Made by a program: the position numbers and the translations under genes. From assembly GCA_022013685.1 (NCBI GenBank), contig JAKLPV010000007.1, positions 1 to 64,000 on the forward strand: a stretch of DNA of 64,000 bases, written 5' to 3'. Below are positions 10,200 to 18,560 of the stretch, piece by piece. The notes beneath the pieces are model-generated. The model was not told the DNA's origin, made no database searches, and saw only the letters and a program-made list of their open reading frames with translations. Every line of letters begins with the position of its first letter. The first letter of the stretch is position 1. The DNA is from Anaerolineae bacterium. Lineage in GTDB: Bacteria; Chloroflexota; Anaerolineae; Anaerolineales; Villigracilaceae.

Positions 10200-11500
10200 C
10201 CCAGCCTCCGCCAGGACAGATCGCCTGGCTTGCGGATCGGGATGGCGCGCCCGGTGAGTGAAGTGCGCCATTCCCAGCCCCCGGCTTGCCCCGGTTGAGC
10301 TTCGGGGCGGTTGAGCAGGTCGGGCGTGATGACATGACAACTGACCTGGTGCTGCGCCAGCATGGATGGTAATTCGCCGCCGGGTAGCTTTTTGTCTGCA
10401 AAAGCTTCCGCGTCCAGCCATAACACGGTCGGGACAATTCCCTTGCGGGTCAGCATGGCCAGTGAGTTGAGCCATGCGCCGTTTCGCGAGGCGGTGATGA
10501 CCAGCAGAGTGGCGCGCTGTCCGATTTGCGGGCGGATTCGTTCAAGCAAATCTGCCAGCGGGATCTTGCCGGGTTGGGCCAGGGCCAGCGCGCGCAGGAT
10601 TTGCCAGCGTTGGGCGGGTGACTCTTGCGGCGCGAGCCAGGTGAATGGCTCGCCATTGATAACCATTCCCACCGACTGGCGGGCTTTCAGGCCCCGATCG
10701 GCCAGCGATGCAGCCAAAATGATGGCATGTTCTTCGGTTGAGTCGAATCCACTGCCGGCCAGGGTTTCCTGGTCGAGATCGAGCAAAATCCACCAGTCGC
10801 CAGCAGGCGCGCCGTCAAAAGTGCGCACAAACAGCGAACCCAGGCGCGCGCTGGTCGGCCAGTGGATCATGCGCAGCGGATCGCCGGACTGATAAGCGCG
10901 CACCCCCGCCGCGCCGACTGTCTGCTCCGGCGCGCGCGGGCGCGGACGGCCTTCTCCCAGATAACCGCCGGGGGTAATTTCGATCTGTGGCAGCGGGACG
11001 ACCGGCGGCATGACCATCAGGGTCGCCTGGGCCGGATCATGGATCGAAACAGAATACAGGCCAAACGGGTCAGCGCTGTGCAAGGTCGTGCCGCCCAGAA
11101 GGTAAACGCCGCGGCGCGAGCAAACGCCCTGTGTGGTCCACTCAGTCGTATCCTGCGAACCGACTGCCGTCACCCGCGCAATGGGATAATCAGGCAGGCT
11201 GGAGTGGTCTTCGATTTCAGCATTAATAATGGGGTAAACGCCGCCGTTATGGACGGTGAAACGCTCCTCCAGGCGGTCGCCGACCTGCGCCCAGCCGAAG
11301 CGTATTTCGCGTGTAATGCGTGTGTTCTTATAAATCGAGCGCGCCCACTGCCAACTGATGAACCAGATGCTGCCCAGGGTTACGAGCAGCATCGTCCAGA
11401 TTCGAGACGGGTCGCGCCATTGCAGGAAGAGCAAAACGAGCAGCAGGGGTGCAAGGATGGGCGCTTTGAAGTGCAGCCGGGTTTTCATTGAGTTAAGCAT
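10196..11500 (-). CDS. DUF58 domain protein
   Basis: 434 residues with two membrane helices at the N-terminus and a DUF58 (VWA-like) domain marked by [19 protein letters not shown] and [13 protein letters not shown]58, TgpA and a MoxR-type AAA ATPase normally form a conserved trio thought to work in envelope-linked chaperone or protease systems; the MoxR gene is missing here. It is translationally coupled to the downstream transglutaminase gene. The start is uncertain: ATG at 11500 and ATG at 11488 are both possible and neither has a clear ribosome site. Confidence 0.85.
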   Translation of the reverse strand: MLNSMKTRLHFKAPILAPLLLVLLFLQWRDPSRIWTMLLVTLGSIWFISWQWARSIYKNTRITREIRFGWAQVGDRLEERFTVHNGGVYPIINAEIEDHSSLPDYPIARVTAVGSQDTTEWTTQGVCSRRGVYLLGGTTLHSADPFGLYSVSIHDPAQATLMVMPPVVPLPQIEITPGGYLGEGRPRPRAPEQTVGAAGVRAYQSGDPLRMIHWPTSARLGSLFVRTFDGAPAGDWWILLDLDQETLAGSGFDSTEEHAIILAASLADRGLKARQSVGMVINGEPFTWLAPQESPAQRWQILRALALAQPGKIPLADLLERIRPQIGQRATLLVITASRNGAWLNSLAMLTRKGIVPTVLWLDAEAFADKKLPGGELPSMLAQHQVSCHVITPDLLNRPEAQPGQAGGWEWRTSLTGRAIPIRKPGDLSWRRLG

Positions 11501-11539
11501 AAAGGAAAAATGTCACAAATGCAATGAAATAAAATGATA

Positions 11540-11553
11540 TGTTACCGGTCACA
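11540..11553 (+). promoter_or_regulatory. LacI-type operator TGTTACCGGTCACA upstream of glpD
   Basis: This 14-mer is the exact reverse complement of the site before the GPH transporter (36688-36701) and shares the TGTNANCGGTNACA pattern with the ROK-gene site. It lies in the divergent gap between the DUF58 gene and glpD, 147 bases before the glpD ATG. Confidence 0.75.
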
Positions 11554-11699
11554 TGAGTTTTAACCTTTTTGAATGTTTTGGGCGTAAAATAGTGCCTGCA
11601 ATCACAATTCATTTTACGGGACTCAGCGCCGCCAGGTGTTGGAATGCCAGAACGCATTTCCAAAATCTACAGATTTTTGGAGTCCGGCATAGGAAAATC

Positions 11700-13370
11700 A
11701 TGAACCGAAACGAAATTCTTACCTCCATAAAAGCCAAATCCCCAGATGTGCTGATCGTTGGCTCGGGCATCAATGGCGCGGGCGCTTTCCGCGACCTGGC
11801 GCTGAACGGCGTGGATGTGCTGATCGTCGACCGCGGCGATTTCTGCTCCGGCGCTTCGGCGGCTTCCTCGCACATGGCGCACGGCGGCATCCGCTACCTC
11901 GAGAATGGCGAATTCCGCCTGGTGCGCGAGGCTGTCCAGGAACGCAACCGTATGATCCAGAACGCGCCGCACCTGGTCAAGCCCCTGCCGACCGTGGTGC
12001 CGATGTTCAAGCTCTTCTCCGGCCTGCTGAATGCGCCCTTCAAGTTTCTGAACCTGCTCGATAAACCCGCCGAACGCGGCGCGCTGGTCATCAAGATCGG
12101 CCTCATCTTCTATGATGCCTTCACCCGCGCCCAGAAAACCGTCCCGCCGCATAAGTTCGAAGGACGCCAGAAATCACTCGAAAAATACCCGAAACTGGCC
12201 CAGGATATTAAATTCACCGCCACCTACTACGACGGCCAGATTCTCAGCCCTGAGCGCTACACCGTTGAGCTACTGCTGGATGGTGAAAAGGATGGCGGAA
12301 AAGCCTTAAACTATGTTTCCTTCATCGGGGCGCAGGGTAACTTTGTCAGCTTGCGAGACGAGGTCACCCAACAAACCTTCAGCCTGCACCCGAAACTGAT
12401 CATCAACGCCGCCGGGCCGTGGATCGATATGGTCAATACGACTTTCGGCGTCTGGGAGCGTTATATCGGCGGCACCAAAGGTTCGCACCTGGTGCTCAAT
12501 CATCCTGAACTGCGCGAAGCCATTGGCAAGAATGAATTCTTCTTCGAGAACAAAGATGGACGTATCGTTTTAATCTTCCCCTTTTACGACAAAGTCATCA
12601 TCGGCACCAGCGACCTGCCCATCCAGAACCCGGATGAAGCCCGCTGCACCCCCGAAGAAGAGCAATACTTCATCGACCTGGTCTCGCGCGTCTTCCCGAC
12701 CATCAAGGTCAGCCCGGAGCATATCGTTTTCCGTTTCTCGGGCGTTCGTCCGCTTGAATACATGAAAGCCAAGACCACCGGCCAGATCACCCGTGACCAC
12801 AGCGTCAAAGAGGATATGGCTGGCAACATCCCGGTTTACTCGCTGGTTGGCGGCAAGTGGACGAGCTACCGCGCCTTTGGCGAGCAGGTAGCCGACAAAA
12901 TTATGGCCATTCTGGGTAAAACCCGCCGAGCTGATACACTCAAAACTCCCATTGGCGGTGGCAAAGATTACCCGCTGCTTGGCCTGGCGCAGATCGAGTA
13001 CATCAAAAAAGTGGCTGAAGAAACCGGTCTGGGCGACTTTATTCCCCGAAATCTCTTTGAGCGCTACGGAACCCGCGCGATGGATGTTGCCAAATTCATA
13101 AAAGCCACCAGCGCCGAGCCGCTGAAGTCCCTCCCCGGCTGGACGGTTGGCGAGGTGCGTTTCCTGGTCGAGCGTGAAAAAGCCGTCCATGCGGACGATT
13201 TGCTCATTCGCCGCTCCACCCTGGCCTGGCTCGGACAGGTCTCGCGTCCGTTGGTTGATGAACTGGCAGAAATCATGTCTGCCAGCCTGGGCTGGGGCGC
13301 GGGGCAAAAACAGGCCGAAGTGACGCATACGCTCAAGGTGCTCGAAGAGTACCACGGGGTTGTACTCTAA
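11700..13370 (+). CDS. glpD: FAD-dependent glycerol-3-phosphate dehydrogenase
   Basis: 556 residues. It oxidises glycerol-3-phosphate to dihydroxyacetone phosphate and passes electrons to the quinone pool at the membrane. The FAD-binding Rossmann motif is VLIVGSGINGAGAFRDLAL near residue 18, followed by the GlpD signature HGGIRYLENGEFRLVREA; the C-terminal DAO_C domain occupies roughly residues 420-550. The chosen ATG has AGGA six bases upstream. The frame is open to 11553, but that ATG lies in the operator and the extension has no family similarity. A perfect terminator follows the stop. Regulation by a LacI-family repressor encoded outside the window is likely. Confidence 0.93.
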   Translation: MNRNEILTSIKAKSPDVLIVGSGINGAGAFRDLALNGVDVLIVDRGDFCSGASAASSHMAHGGIRYLENGEFRLVREAVQERNRMIQNAPHLVKPLPTVVPMFKLFSGLLNAPFKFLNLLDKPAERGALVIKIGLIFYDAFTRAQKTVPPHKFEGRQKSLEKYPKLAQDIKFTATYYDGQILSPERYTVELLLDGEKDGGKALNYVSFIGAQGNFVSLRDEVTQQTFSLHPKLIINAAGPWIDMVNTTFGVWERYIGGTKGSHLVLNHPELREAIGKNEFFFENKDGRIVLIFPFYDKVIIGTSDLPIQNPDEARCTPEEEQYFIDLVSRVFPTIKVSPEHIVFRFSGVRPLEYMKAKTTGQITRDHSVKEDMAGNIPVYSLVGGKWTSYRAFGEQVADKIMAILGKTRRADTLKTPIGGGKDYPLLGLAQIEYIKKVAEETGLGDFIPRNLFERYGTRAMDVAKFIKATSAEPLKSLPGWTVGEVRFLVEREKAVHADDLLIRRSTLAWLGQVSRPLVDELAEIMSASLGWGAGQKQAEVTHTLKVLEEYHGVVL

Positions 13371-13376
13371 AAGCAA

Positions 13377-13406
13377 AGCGGGAGCGAGATTTTTCTCGCT
13401 CCCGCT
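13377..13406. terminator. Bidirectional terminator between glpD and the DUF2007 gene
   Basis: A perfect 13-bp stem (AGCGGGAGCGAGA) with a TTTT loop and a following T run serves glpD and, with its A run on the other side, the convergent DUF2007 gene. Confidence 0.9.
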
Positions 13407-13411
13407 TTTTG

Positions 13412-13675
13412 TTATTCAGCCGGGGTTTCGTCTCCGTCGGTTTCCAGGGTTTCGGCGTCGTAGGCATCCAGCCAGGCCTGGGCTGCTGCAAAGTCTTCAG
13501 AGCGCACGGCAACCTCGATTTTTCCGAGCATGCCCACCGTCAGGCCGTAAACTGTGCCGGCGGATTCTTTGAACAACTCGACCACCAGTCCTTGCGCTTC
13601 GAGCGCGGCTTTGATGATCTCCGCTTCGGCGGGATCGTGCAGTTCGAGCAGGGTCTTCCATGTATGGTCTGACAT
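13412..13675 (-). CDS. DUF2007-type putative signal-transducing protein
   Basis: 87 residues matching the small DUF2007 family (LLELHDPAEAEIIKAALEAQG start, VRSEDFAAAQAWLDAY end), a ferredoxin-like alpha/beta fold found alone or attached to zinc-ribbon proteins. Function is not established. The tail is acidic (ETLETDGDETPAE). It ends just before the shared glpD terminator and is preceded by the YwiC-like gene on the same strand with a 34-base gap; a purine-rich GGAGGC ribosome site is present. Confidence 0.75.
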   Translation of the reverse strand: MSDHTWKTLLELHDPAEAEIIKAALEAQGLVVELFKESAGTVYGLTVGMLGKIEVAVRSEDFAAAQAWLDAYDAETLETDGDETPAE

Positions 13676-13709
13676 GTTTTGCCTCCATGGTTTGCGGCCC
13701 GGGATGTTT

Positions 13710-14525
13710 CTAACCCCAGGCCAGGATGAACAAAAGGGTGAACAAGCTGCTGACGATTAATTGCCGCATCCCAATCTCGACTGGTTTCGCACCCGTCGCC
13801 GGTTTGACCGTTCCGAAGAGCGTTTCGCCAAACTGGAGCAGGTAAGCCAGCCAGACCAGGCCGGGGATGATGCCAAAAGCGCCCAAAGCGGCAGAAAGCA
13901 CAAGGTTGAATCCGGTATAGACCAGGGCGCGCCAGCCGGCCCTGAAACGGTCAGCCAGGCCCAGGGGAGTTTGCCATTCGCGCTGTTGCAGCCGCAGGTA
14001 CGCGTGGACAATCGAAGCCGCCGATTGAAACCAGGCCAGTATCCACAAAATCCAGCCGAGCGGGTCGTACGCGTTTTGTCCGATCCAATAGGCGGCGGGG
14101 GCCGAGAGTGCCAGCACCCCGGTTGCCAGGATCTCGATACCCGCTTGCTTGCGTTCTTCGCGTTTGCTGACCAGCCACAAATGCCAGATGAAAACCGGAA
14201 CAGCGGGCAAGGCCAGCCAGACCAGCATCGTATAGCCAAGCATGACCAGTTCCGTTGCCCAGGCCAGGCCGATGAGACCGTAAATGATCAGCCAGAAACG
14301 GGCGGCGGGCAGGTCACTCTTGGGGCGGCGGCCCGAGTAGGCTTTAACGGCCACCGTCAGCGGCTGGCGGATGAGGAAGCCTGCCAGGGCCACAATAACC
14401 AACGCTAGCGAGGCAGCGTTGAAGGTCGCCCCGGCTGAGAGGCCGATCAGCAGCGGGCTGAACAGGAATACCCACGAACCGTGGTCTTGCGGAATGGCGA
14501 TGCGCTTCTGGAAGAACTTTTTCAT
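13710..14525 (-). CDS. YwiC-like membrane protein
   Basis: 271 residues with about eight membrane helices and the N-terminal signature IPQDHGSWVFLFSPLLIGL typical of the YwiC-like family, whose function is unknown (in Bacillus it neighbours anaerobic respiration genes). The start at 14525 (MKKFFQKR) is preferred; the open frame runs on to 15008 but that extension is the translated 134-bp repeat array and has no family support. The promoter must therefore lie within or beyond the repeat array, or transcription comes from the tRNA cluster. Confidence 0.75.
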   Translation of the reverse strand: MKKFFQKRIAIPQDHGSWVFLFSPLLIGLSAGATFNAASLALVIVALAGFLIRQPLTVAVKAYSGRRPKSDLPAARFWLIIYGLIGLAWATELVMLGYTMLVWLALPAVPVFIWHLWLVSKREERKQAGIEILATGVLALSAPAAYWIGQNAYDPLGWILWILAWFQSAASIVHAYLRLQQREWQTPLGLADRFRAGWRALVYTGFNLVLSAALGAFGIIPGLVWLAYLLQFGETLFGTVKPATGAKPVEIGMRQLIVSSLFTLLFILAWG

Positions 14526-14550
14526 TGTAAAGATATTGTAACGCCATTTT

Positions 14551-14880
14551 CTTTGCGGGAAACCAAAAAGGACGGGATTTCTCCTGTCCTTTTCTTTGAT
14601 GCGATGATGAGATGGCGCTGCAAAAAGGACGGGATTTCTCCTGTCCTTTTCTTTGAGGCGAGGCTGGGATGGCGCTGGTCCCGCTCCGCGGGAAACCAAA
14701 AAGGACGGGATTTCCCCTGTCCTTTTCTTTAGAGGCGACGATGAGATGGCGCTGCAAAAAGGACGGGATTTCTCCTGTCCTTTTCTTTGAGGCGACGATG
14801 GGATGGCGCTAGTCCCGCCCTGCGGGAAACCAAAAAGGACGGGATTTCTCCTGTCCTTTTCTTTGAGGCGACGATGGGAT
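14551..14880. repeat. 134-bp higher-order tandem array built on the tRNA-Cys 3' end and terminator
   Basis: Five copies of a terminator-like hairpin (GGACGGGATTTCTCCTGTCC with A and T runs) start near 14565, 14622, 14698, 14756 and 14832. Spacers alternate between a short form and a long form containing a GCGGGA/TCCCGC hairpin, giving a 133-134-bp period with two hairpins per unit. Spacers carry GAGGCGACGATGGGAT, identical to the last 15 bases of tRNA-Cys plus its discriminator. Apart from this array I see nothing in the 340-base gap between the YwiC-like gene and tRNA-Cys. Confidence 0.9.
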
Positions 14881-14936
14881 TTGAACCCATGATGAGGGTT
14901 TTGCAGACCCTTGCCTTTCCACTTGGCGACGTCGCC
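14866..14936 (-). tRNA. tRNA-Cys(GCA)
   Basis: 71 bases with acceptor stem GGCGACG/CGTCGCC, discriminator U, anticodon loop CTGCAAA and T-arm GGGTTCAAATCCC. Anticodon GCA and U73 are typical of tRNA-Cys. CCA is not encoded. Its 3' end is directly followed by the terminator array. Confidence 0.95.
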
Positions 14937-15040
14937 ATATTGCTCCGGTTGAAACGGGTATAAAAAACTTGCTGATTGTTGATTGAAAATTGGCGACTGC
15001 CTGAACAATCAACAATCTTCAATCTTCAACCAGCAACTTG

Positions 15041-15112
15041 AGCGGGCGATGGGATTCGAACCCACGACCTTCTCCTTGGCAAGGAGATGTACTACCACTG
15101 TACTACGCCCGC
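15041..15112 (-). tRNA. tRNA-Gly(GCC)
   Basis: 72 bases, acceptor stem GCGGGCG/CGCCCGC, anticodon loop TTGCCAA (GCC), T-arm GTGGGTTCGAATCCCAT, discriminator U. CCA is not encoded. It sits between tRNA-Phe and tRNA-Cys on the same strand. Confidence 0.95.
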
Positions 15113-15146
15113 AAAATCGGCCATTCATTGTTTGTTTGACCGAGAG

Positions 15147-15219
15147 TGCCGAGAGACAGAATCGAACTGACGACACCGCGATTTTCAGTCGCGTGCTCTA
15201 CCAACTGAGCTATCTCGGC
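15147..15219 (-). tRNA. tRNA-Phe(GAA)
   Basis: 73 bases, acceptor stem GCCGAGA/TCTCGGC, D-arm AGCTCAGTTGGTAGAGC, anticodon loop CTGAAAA (GAA), discriminator A. First gene of the Phe-Gly-Cys tRNA operon. Confidence 0.95.
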
Positions 15220-15247
15220 AAGTAGCTTTGTTTGTTAAGCGTGCGTG

Positions 15248-15276
15248 ATTTTACTAGCAACCCCTGAGAATGTCAA
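15248..15276 (-). promoter_or_regulatory. Promoter of the tRNA operon
   Basis: On the minus strand a perfect TTGACA (-35) is followed after 17 bases by TAAAAT (-10), about 30 bases before tRNA-Phe. This is a near-consensus housekeeping promoter. Confidence 0.8.
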
Positions 15277-15405
15277 GCGTGTTTTTTGGCACTTTGCCTC
15301 TGGGCGCTATCTCGGCAAATTTACAAGGATTTTACAAGCCGCTCATACGGGCGTAACACCCACCCCCTAAAATAGGCATAGTTCATTCAAACAAAAGGAG
15401 AAAAC

Positions 15406-15930
15406 ATGAAGAACACACTTGGCAAGATTATTTCTATTTTGATGCTGTTGGCGCTTTTTGCTGCGGCCCTGCCTGCCCAAACTGCTCTTGCGGCAAGCCC
15501 TGAACTGGACCAGCAACCTCCTGACCAGCGCGGTGCGCGGATTGTCGAGCGCAGGTTCAAGCTTGAGCAGCGTCGCTATGAAGGTCAAGGCAAAGCCTTT
15601 GAAAAATCGGCAGAACTGCTCGAAAAAGCTCAGGATATCATCGATCGCGCCGCTGAAAATGACCTCGATACCAGCGCCGCCCAGTCTGCGCTGGAAAATC
15701 TTGAAGAGGCCATCGAAGCGGTGAAGCCCATCTATGCCCAGGCCGGAGATTTGATCGACAACCATGCCGGTTTTGACGCTGGCGGCAAGGCCACCGACAT
15801 TGAGACTGCCGCCGAAACCGTGGAAAAAATCCACAAGCTACTCGACCAGGTGCGCGACGATGTTCACGATGAGCGCGAAGCCCTGCAACATGCCCTGTGG
15901 GACCTTTTCCAGGACGGGCTGAAAAAGTAA
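15406..15930 (+). CDS. Secreted coiled-coil protein of unknown function
   Basis: 174 residues with a clear Sec signal peptide (basic MKNTLGK, hydrophobic core, AQTALAAS cleavage region near residue 30). The mature part is charged and helical, with heptad-like repeats across residues 50-140 (KSAELLEKAQDIIDRAAEN), and no cysteine or catalytic motif. I recognise no family; it resembles generic exported helical-bundle proteins. AAAGGAG precedes the ATG. A 12-bp hairpin follows the gene, so it is probably transcribed alone. Confidence 0.65.
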   Translation: MKNTLGKIISILMLLALFAAALPAQTALAASPELDQQPPDQRGARIVERRFKLEQRRYEGQGKAFEKSAELLEKAQDIIDRAAENDLDTSAAQSALENLEEAIEAVKPIYAQAGDLIDNHAGFDAGGKATDIETAAETVEKIHKLLDQVRDDVHDEREALQHALWDLFQDGLKK

Positions 15931-15940
15931 GCAACTCCCC

Positions 15941-15971
15941 GTGCCCTCACCCGAACTCAGGGTGAGGGCAC
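15941..15971. terminator. Hairpin after the secreted coiled-coil gene
   Basis: A perfect 12-bp stem (GTGCCCTCACCC) with a 7-base loop lies 10 bases after the stop codon. There is no strong T run, so it may stabilise RNA rather than terminate. Confidence 0.5.
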
Positions 15972-16040
15972 CTTGAATTTAATAGGCCTTTTGGGTTGCT
16001 TTGCAGTAAAATCTAAACAACCCAAACAGGAGATGAACCC

Positions 16041-16424
16041 ATGACCCGTACCGTGATCGCTACTGAAAAAGCTCCCAAGGCGCTCGGCCCCTATTCGGCG
16101 GCCATCCAAACCGACTCGTTTGTTTTTTGCTCCGGTCAGACCGGCATCGACCCGTCCACCAACGAACTGGTCGCGGCAGATGTCGAATCGCAGACCCGCC
16201 AGGTGCTCACCAACCTGAAAAACGTGCTTGAAGCAGCCGGTTCAGGGATGGACCTGGTTGTCAAAACCACCGTTTTTTTGCGCGATATGGCTGACTTCCC
16301 CAAAATGAACGCCATTTACGCCGAATTTTTCCCATCCGAGCCTCCGGCGCGCTCAACTTTTGCGGTGGCAGGCTTGCCCAAAAATGCACAGGTTGAAATT
16401 GAAGCGACCGCCCTCAAACGCTGA
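16041..16424 (+). CDS. ridA: RidA family deaminase
   Basis: 127 residues, full length for the YjgF/YER057c/UK114 family. RidA hydrolyses reactive enamine/imine intermediates of amino-acid metabolism and forms trimers. Visible signatures are GPYSAAIQ near the N-terminus, VFCSGQTGIDP, and the C-terminal PARSTFAVAGLPKNAQVEIEA including the Arg that binds the carboxylate. AGGAG lies before the ATG. It ends 6 bases before the response-regulator start, so it heads the long operon. Confidence 0.9.
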   Translation: MTRTVIATEKAPKALGPYSAAIQTDSFVFCSGQTGIDPSTNELVAADVESQTRQVLTNLKNVLEAAGSGMDLVVKTTVFLRDMADFPKMNAIYAEFFPSEPPARSTFAVAGLPKNAQVEIEATALKR

Positions 16425-16430
16425 GATTTG

Positions 16431-17111
16431 ATGAGCAGCCAAACCATCTTGCTTGTCGATGATGAACCATCCATCCTCCAGCTCTCACGGATGTACCTGG
16501 AGCGCGAGGGCTTTGAGATTCAAACGTTGGAAGACGGTGCGCAGGCTTTTCAGGCTATCGAACGCATAAAACCTGCCCTGATGGTTTTGGATGTTATGCT
16601 GCCAGGCATGGATGGTTTCGAAGTCTGTCGGCGTCTGCGCGCCGCGAACAACCAGGTTCCGATCATCATACTCACCGCCCGTGATGAAGATATCGATAAG
16701 ATTTTGGGCCTCGAACTGGGCGCGGATGACTACCTGACCAAGCCTTTCAATCCACGTGAACTGGTGGCGCGGGTTAAGTCTATTCTCAGGCGGTTGGATA
16801 AAGCCGGGGCATCCGATTCCGCTCCCCTGCGTTTGGCTGACCTGGTGATTGATCCCGCCCGCCGCGAGGTGACCGTGGACGGGCTTCCCGTGGAGCTGCG
16901 TACCCAGGAATTCGAATTGCTCCACCTTTTGGCACAAAACCGCGGGCTGGTGCTGACTCGCGAAAAACTACTCGAAAAAGCCTGGGGTTTTGACTTTTAC
17001 GGACAAACCCGCACCGTTGACGTTCACATCGCCCACTTGCGCCGCAAAATTGTTGCCAGCCAGGTCAAAATTGAGACCGTGACCGGGGTTGGTTATAAAC
17101 TTGTCGTGTAG
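16431..17111 (+). CDS. OmpR/PhoB-family response regulator
   Basis: 226 residues: receiver domain (residues about 5-118) with acidic DDE pocket (LLVDDEPS), phosphoacceptor Asp near residue 53 (LMVLDVMLPGMDGFE), switch Thr in IILTARDED and conserved Lys in YLTKPFNP; then a winged-helix DNA-binding domain (ELRTQEFELLHLLAQN, TVDVHIAHLRRKI). Partner of the kinase encoded 33 bases downstream. Because both sit inside a glycosyltransferase operon, control of envelope or exopolysaccharide genes is a reasonable inference. ATG at 16431 is preferred to the TTG just before it. Confidence 0.93.
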   Translation: MSSQTILLVDDEPSILQLSRMYLEREGFEIQTLEDGAQAFQAIERIKPALMVLDVMLPGMDGFEVCRRLRAANNQVPIIILTARDEDIDKILGLELGADDYLTKPFNPRELVARVKSILRRLDKAGASDSAPLRLADLVIDPARREVTVDGLPVELRTQEFELLHLLAQNRGLVLTREKLLEKAWGFDFYGQTRTVDVHIAHLRRKIVASQVKIETVTGVGYKLVV

Positions 17112-17144
17112 CCGATCTTGCCTGAAGGATGGCCAGAAATATCC

Positions 17145-18560
17145 ATGTTTTCCTCGCTGCGTTCGCGTTTATGGCTGACTTATGCGCTGGTGATTGCCGC
17201 CGCCCTGGCAATTGTCGCGGTTGTTTTCTTTTTTTACCTGTTGCGCAACCCCCCGGCATACCGCCAAATCACAGTTCAACTCAATCTGGCGCTGACTGTG
17301 CTTTCCAACCGCAGTGATGCCTGGGGAAACCTGCCTGCGGCTCGCTTGCAAAGATTTTTTAGCGAGCAGGATGAACTCTTTGGCATTCGTATTTTATTGC
17401 TTGATTCCGGGCGAAATTTGTTGGTCGATTCGCGCCAGGGACAAAGCCCTGAACTACTGTATTCCCGGCTGATTTGGGTGGCGCGCCTGACGCAGATCGT
17501 CGAAGATGCTGAAGGTGAGCGTTGGTTTTCGATGGCGCGCAGGCTGCCGGATGGCAATTACCTGGTTGCAGCTGTTCCTCGTCCAAAGGTTTCGGCAGTT
17601 TCGATCCTGAGTGATGAGTTCATGCCGCCGATTTTATTTGCGGGTTTTGTCGCCTTATTTTTAGCGCTGGTTCTGGCTTTTGGGGTGGCGCGCTGGGTTG
17701 CAGACCCGCTCCAGCGCCTGGTCAATGCTGCTGGTCAGTTTCCGGCGCAGGGGGCGAAGCCGCTTCCGCTCGCGGGGCCGCAAGAAGTTCAGGAACTGGT
17801 CAATGCCTACAATCGGATGACGGCCAGGGTACAGTCCAGCCAACAATCTCAAAAAGATTTTGTTGCCAATGTTTCTCATGAGCTGAAAACCCCGTTGACT
17901 TCGGTGCAGGGTTTTGCCCAAGCGCTTTTGGATGGCACAGCGGAAACACCAGAAGCGCAAAGGTCTGCGGCACAAATTATTTACGACGAGTCTGGGCGAA
18001 TGCACCGCATGGTGCTTGATTTGCTCGACCTGGTGCGCCTGGATGCCGGAACGCTGGATTTGAAGCGCGGCATGGTTGATATTTCGGCTTTGCTGCAGAG
18101 CATGGTCGAAAAATTTTCTCCGCAAGCCGGGCGGGCGCAGGTAACGCTAGCGTTCTCGGGGCAGGTTTTGCCGCCCGTGCCGGGCGATGGCGACCGGCTG
18201 GCGCAGGTTTTTACCAACCTGGTTGAGAACGCGCTCAAGTTTACGCCCGCCGGCGGCCGGGTTATGCTGGATGCCGCGTTGGCGGCTGAATTTTTGGAAA
18301 TCAAAGTTTCTGACACGGGGGTGGGCATTACGCCGCAGGCCCTGGCGCATATTTTTGAGCGTTTTTACCAGGCTGATTCATCGCGCCGGGGCGGGCCGGG
18401 GCGTGGGGCCGGGCTGGGGCTGGCGATCGCCGCTGAAATCGTGCGGGCGCATGGTGGTAAAATAAGCGTTCAGAGTTCACCGGGGCAGGGAAGTGTCTTT
18501 TTGATTTCCCTGCCGTTTGTTTCGCCTGATGCTTCGACCCTCGTGCGTAAGAAAAAATAA
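17145..18560 (+). CDS. Membrane sensor histidine kinase
   Basis: 471 residues: membrane helix at about 9-32, an extracytoplasmic sensor domain of roughly 120 residues, a second helix (ILFAGFVALFLALVLAFGVA), HAMP linker, HisKA domain with phosphoacceptor His near residue 245 (NVSHELKTPL) and HATPase domain with N box (NLVENALKF), G1 (DTGVGI) and G2 (GAGLGLAIA). It is expected to phosphorylate the preceding regulator. The ATG at 17145 fits the membrane topology; a TTG start at 17118 is possible. The stop is immediately followed by the ATG of the GT2 gene. Confidence 0.92.
   Translation: MFSSLRSRLWLTYALVIAAALAIVAVVFFFYLLRNPPAYRQITVQLNLALTVLSNRSDAWGNLPAARLQRFFSEQDELFGIRILLLDSGRNLLVDSRQGQSPELLYSRLIWVARLTQIVEDAEGERWFSMARRLPDGNYLVAAVPRPKVSAVSILSDEFMPPILFAGFVALFLALVLAFGVARWVADPLQRLVNAAGQFPAQGAKPLPLAGPQEVQELVNAYNRMTARVQSSQQSQKDFVANVSHELKTPLTSVQGFAQALLDGTAETPEAQRSAAQIIYDESGRMHRMVLDLLDLVRLDAGTLDLKRGMVDISALLQSMVEKFSPQAGRAQVTLAFSGQVLPPVPGDGDRLAQVFTNLVENALKFTPAGGRVMLDAALAAEFLEIKVSDTGVGITPQALAHIFERFYQADSSRRGGPGRGAGLGLAIAAEIVRAHGGKISVQSSPGQGSVFLISLPFVSPDASTLVRKKK

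Noticed and set aside
10200..10475. N-terminal extension of the transglutaminase gene
   Set aside because: It lies inside the DUF58 coding region in another frame and has no family similarity; the ATGA overlap gives a natural start at 10199.
11553..11699. Longer GlpD start
   Set aside because: Its ATG overlaps the operator and the 49 extra residues are unlike GlpD; ATG at 11700 has a ribosome site and precedes the FAD motif correctly.
14551..14880. CRISPR array
   Set aside because: The spacers are themselves repeated and tRNA-derived, the units are terminator hairpins, and no cas gene is near.
14526..15008. Repeat-containing N-terminal extension of the YwiC-like protein
   Set aside because: It is the translation of the tandem terminator array and runs into tRNA-Cys; the family begins at 14525.
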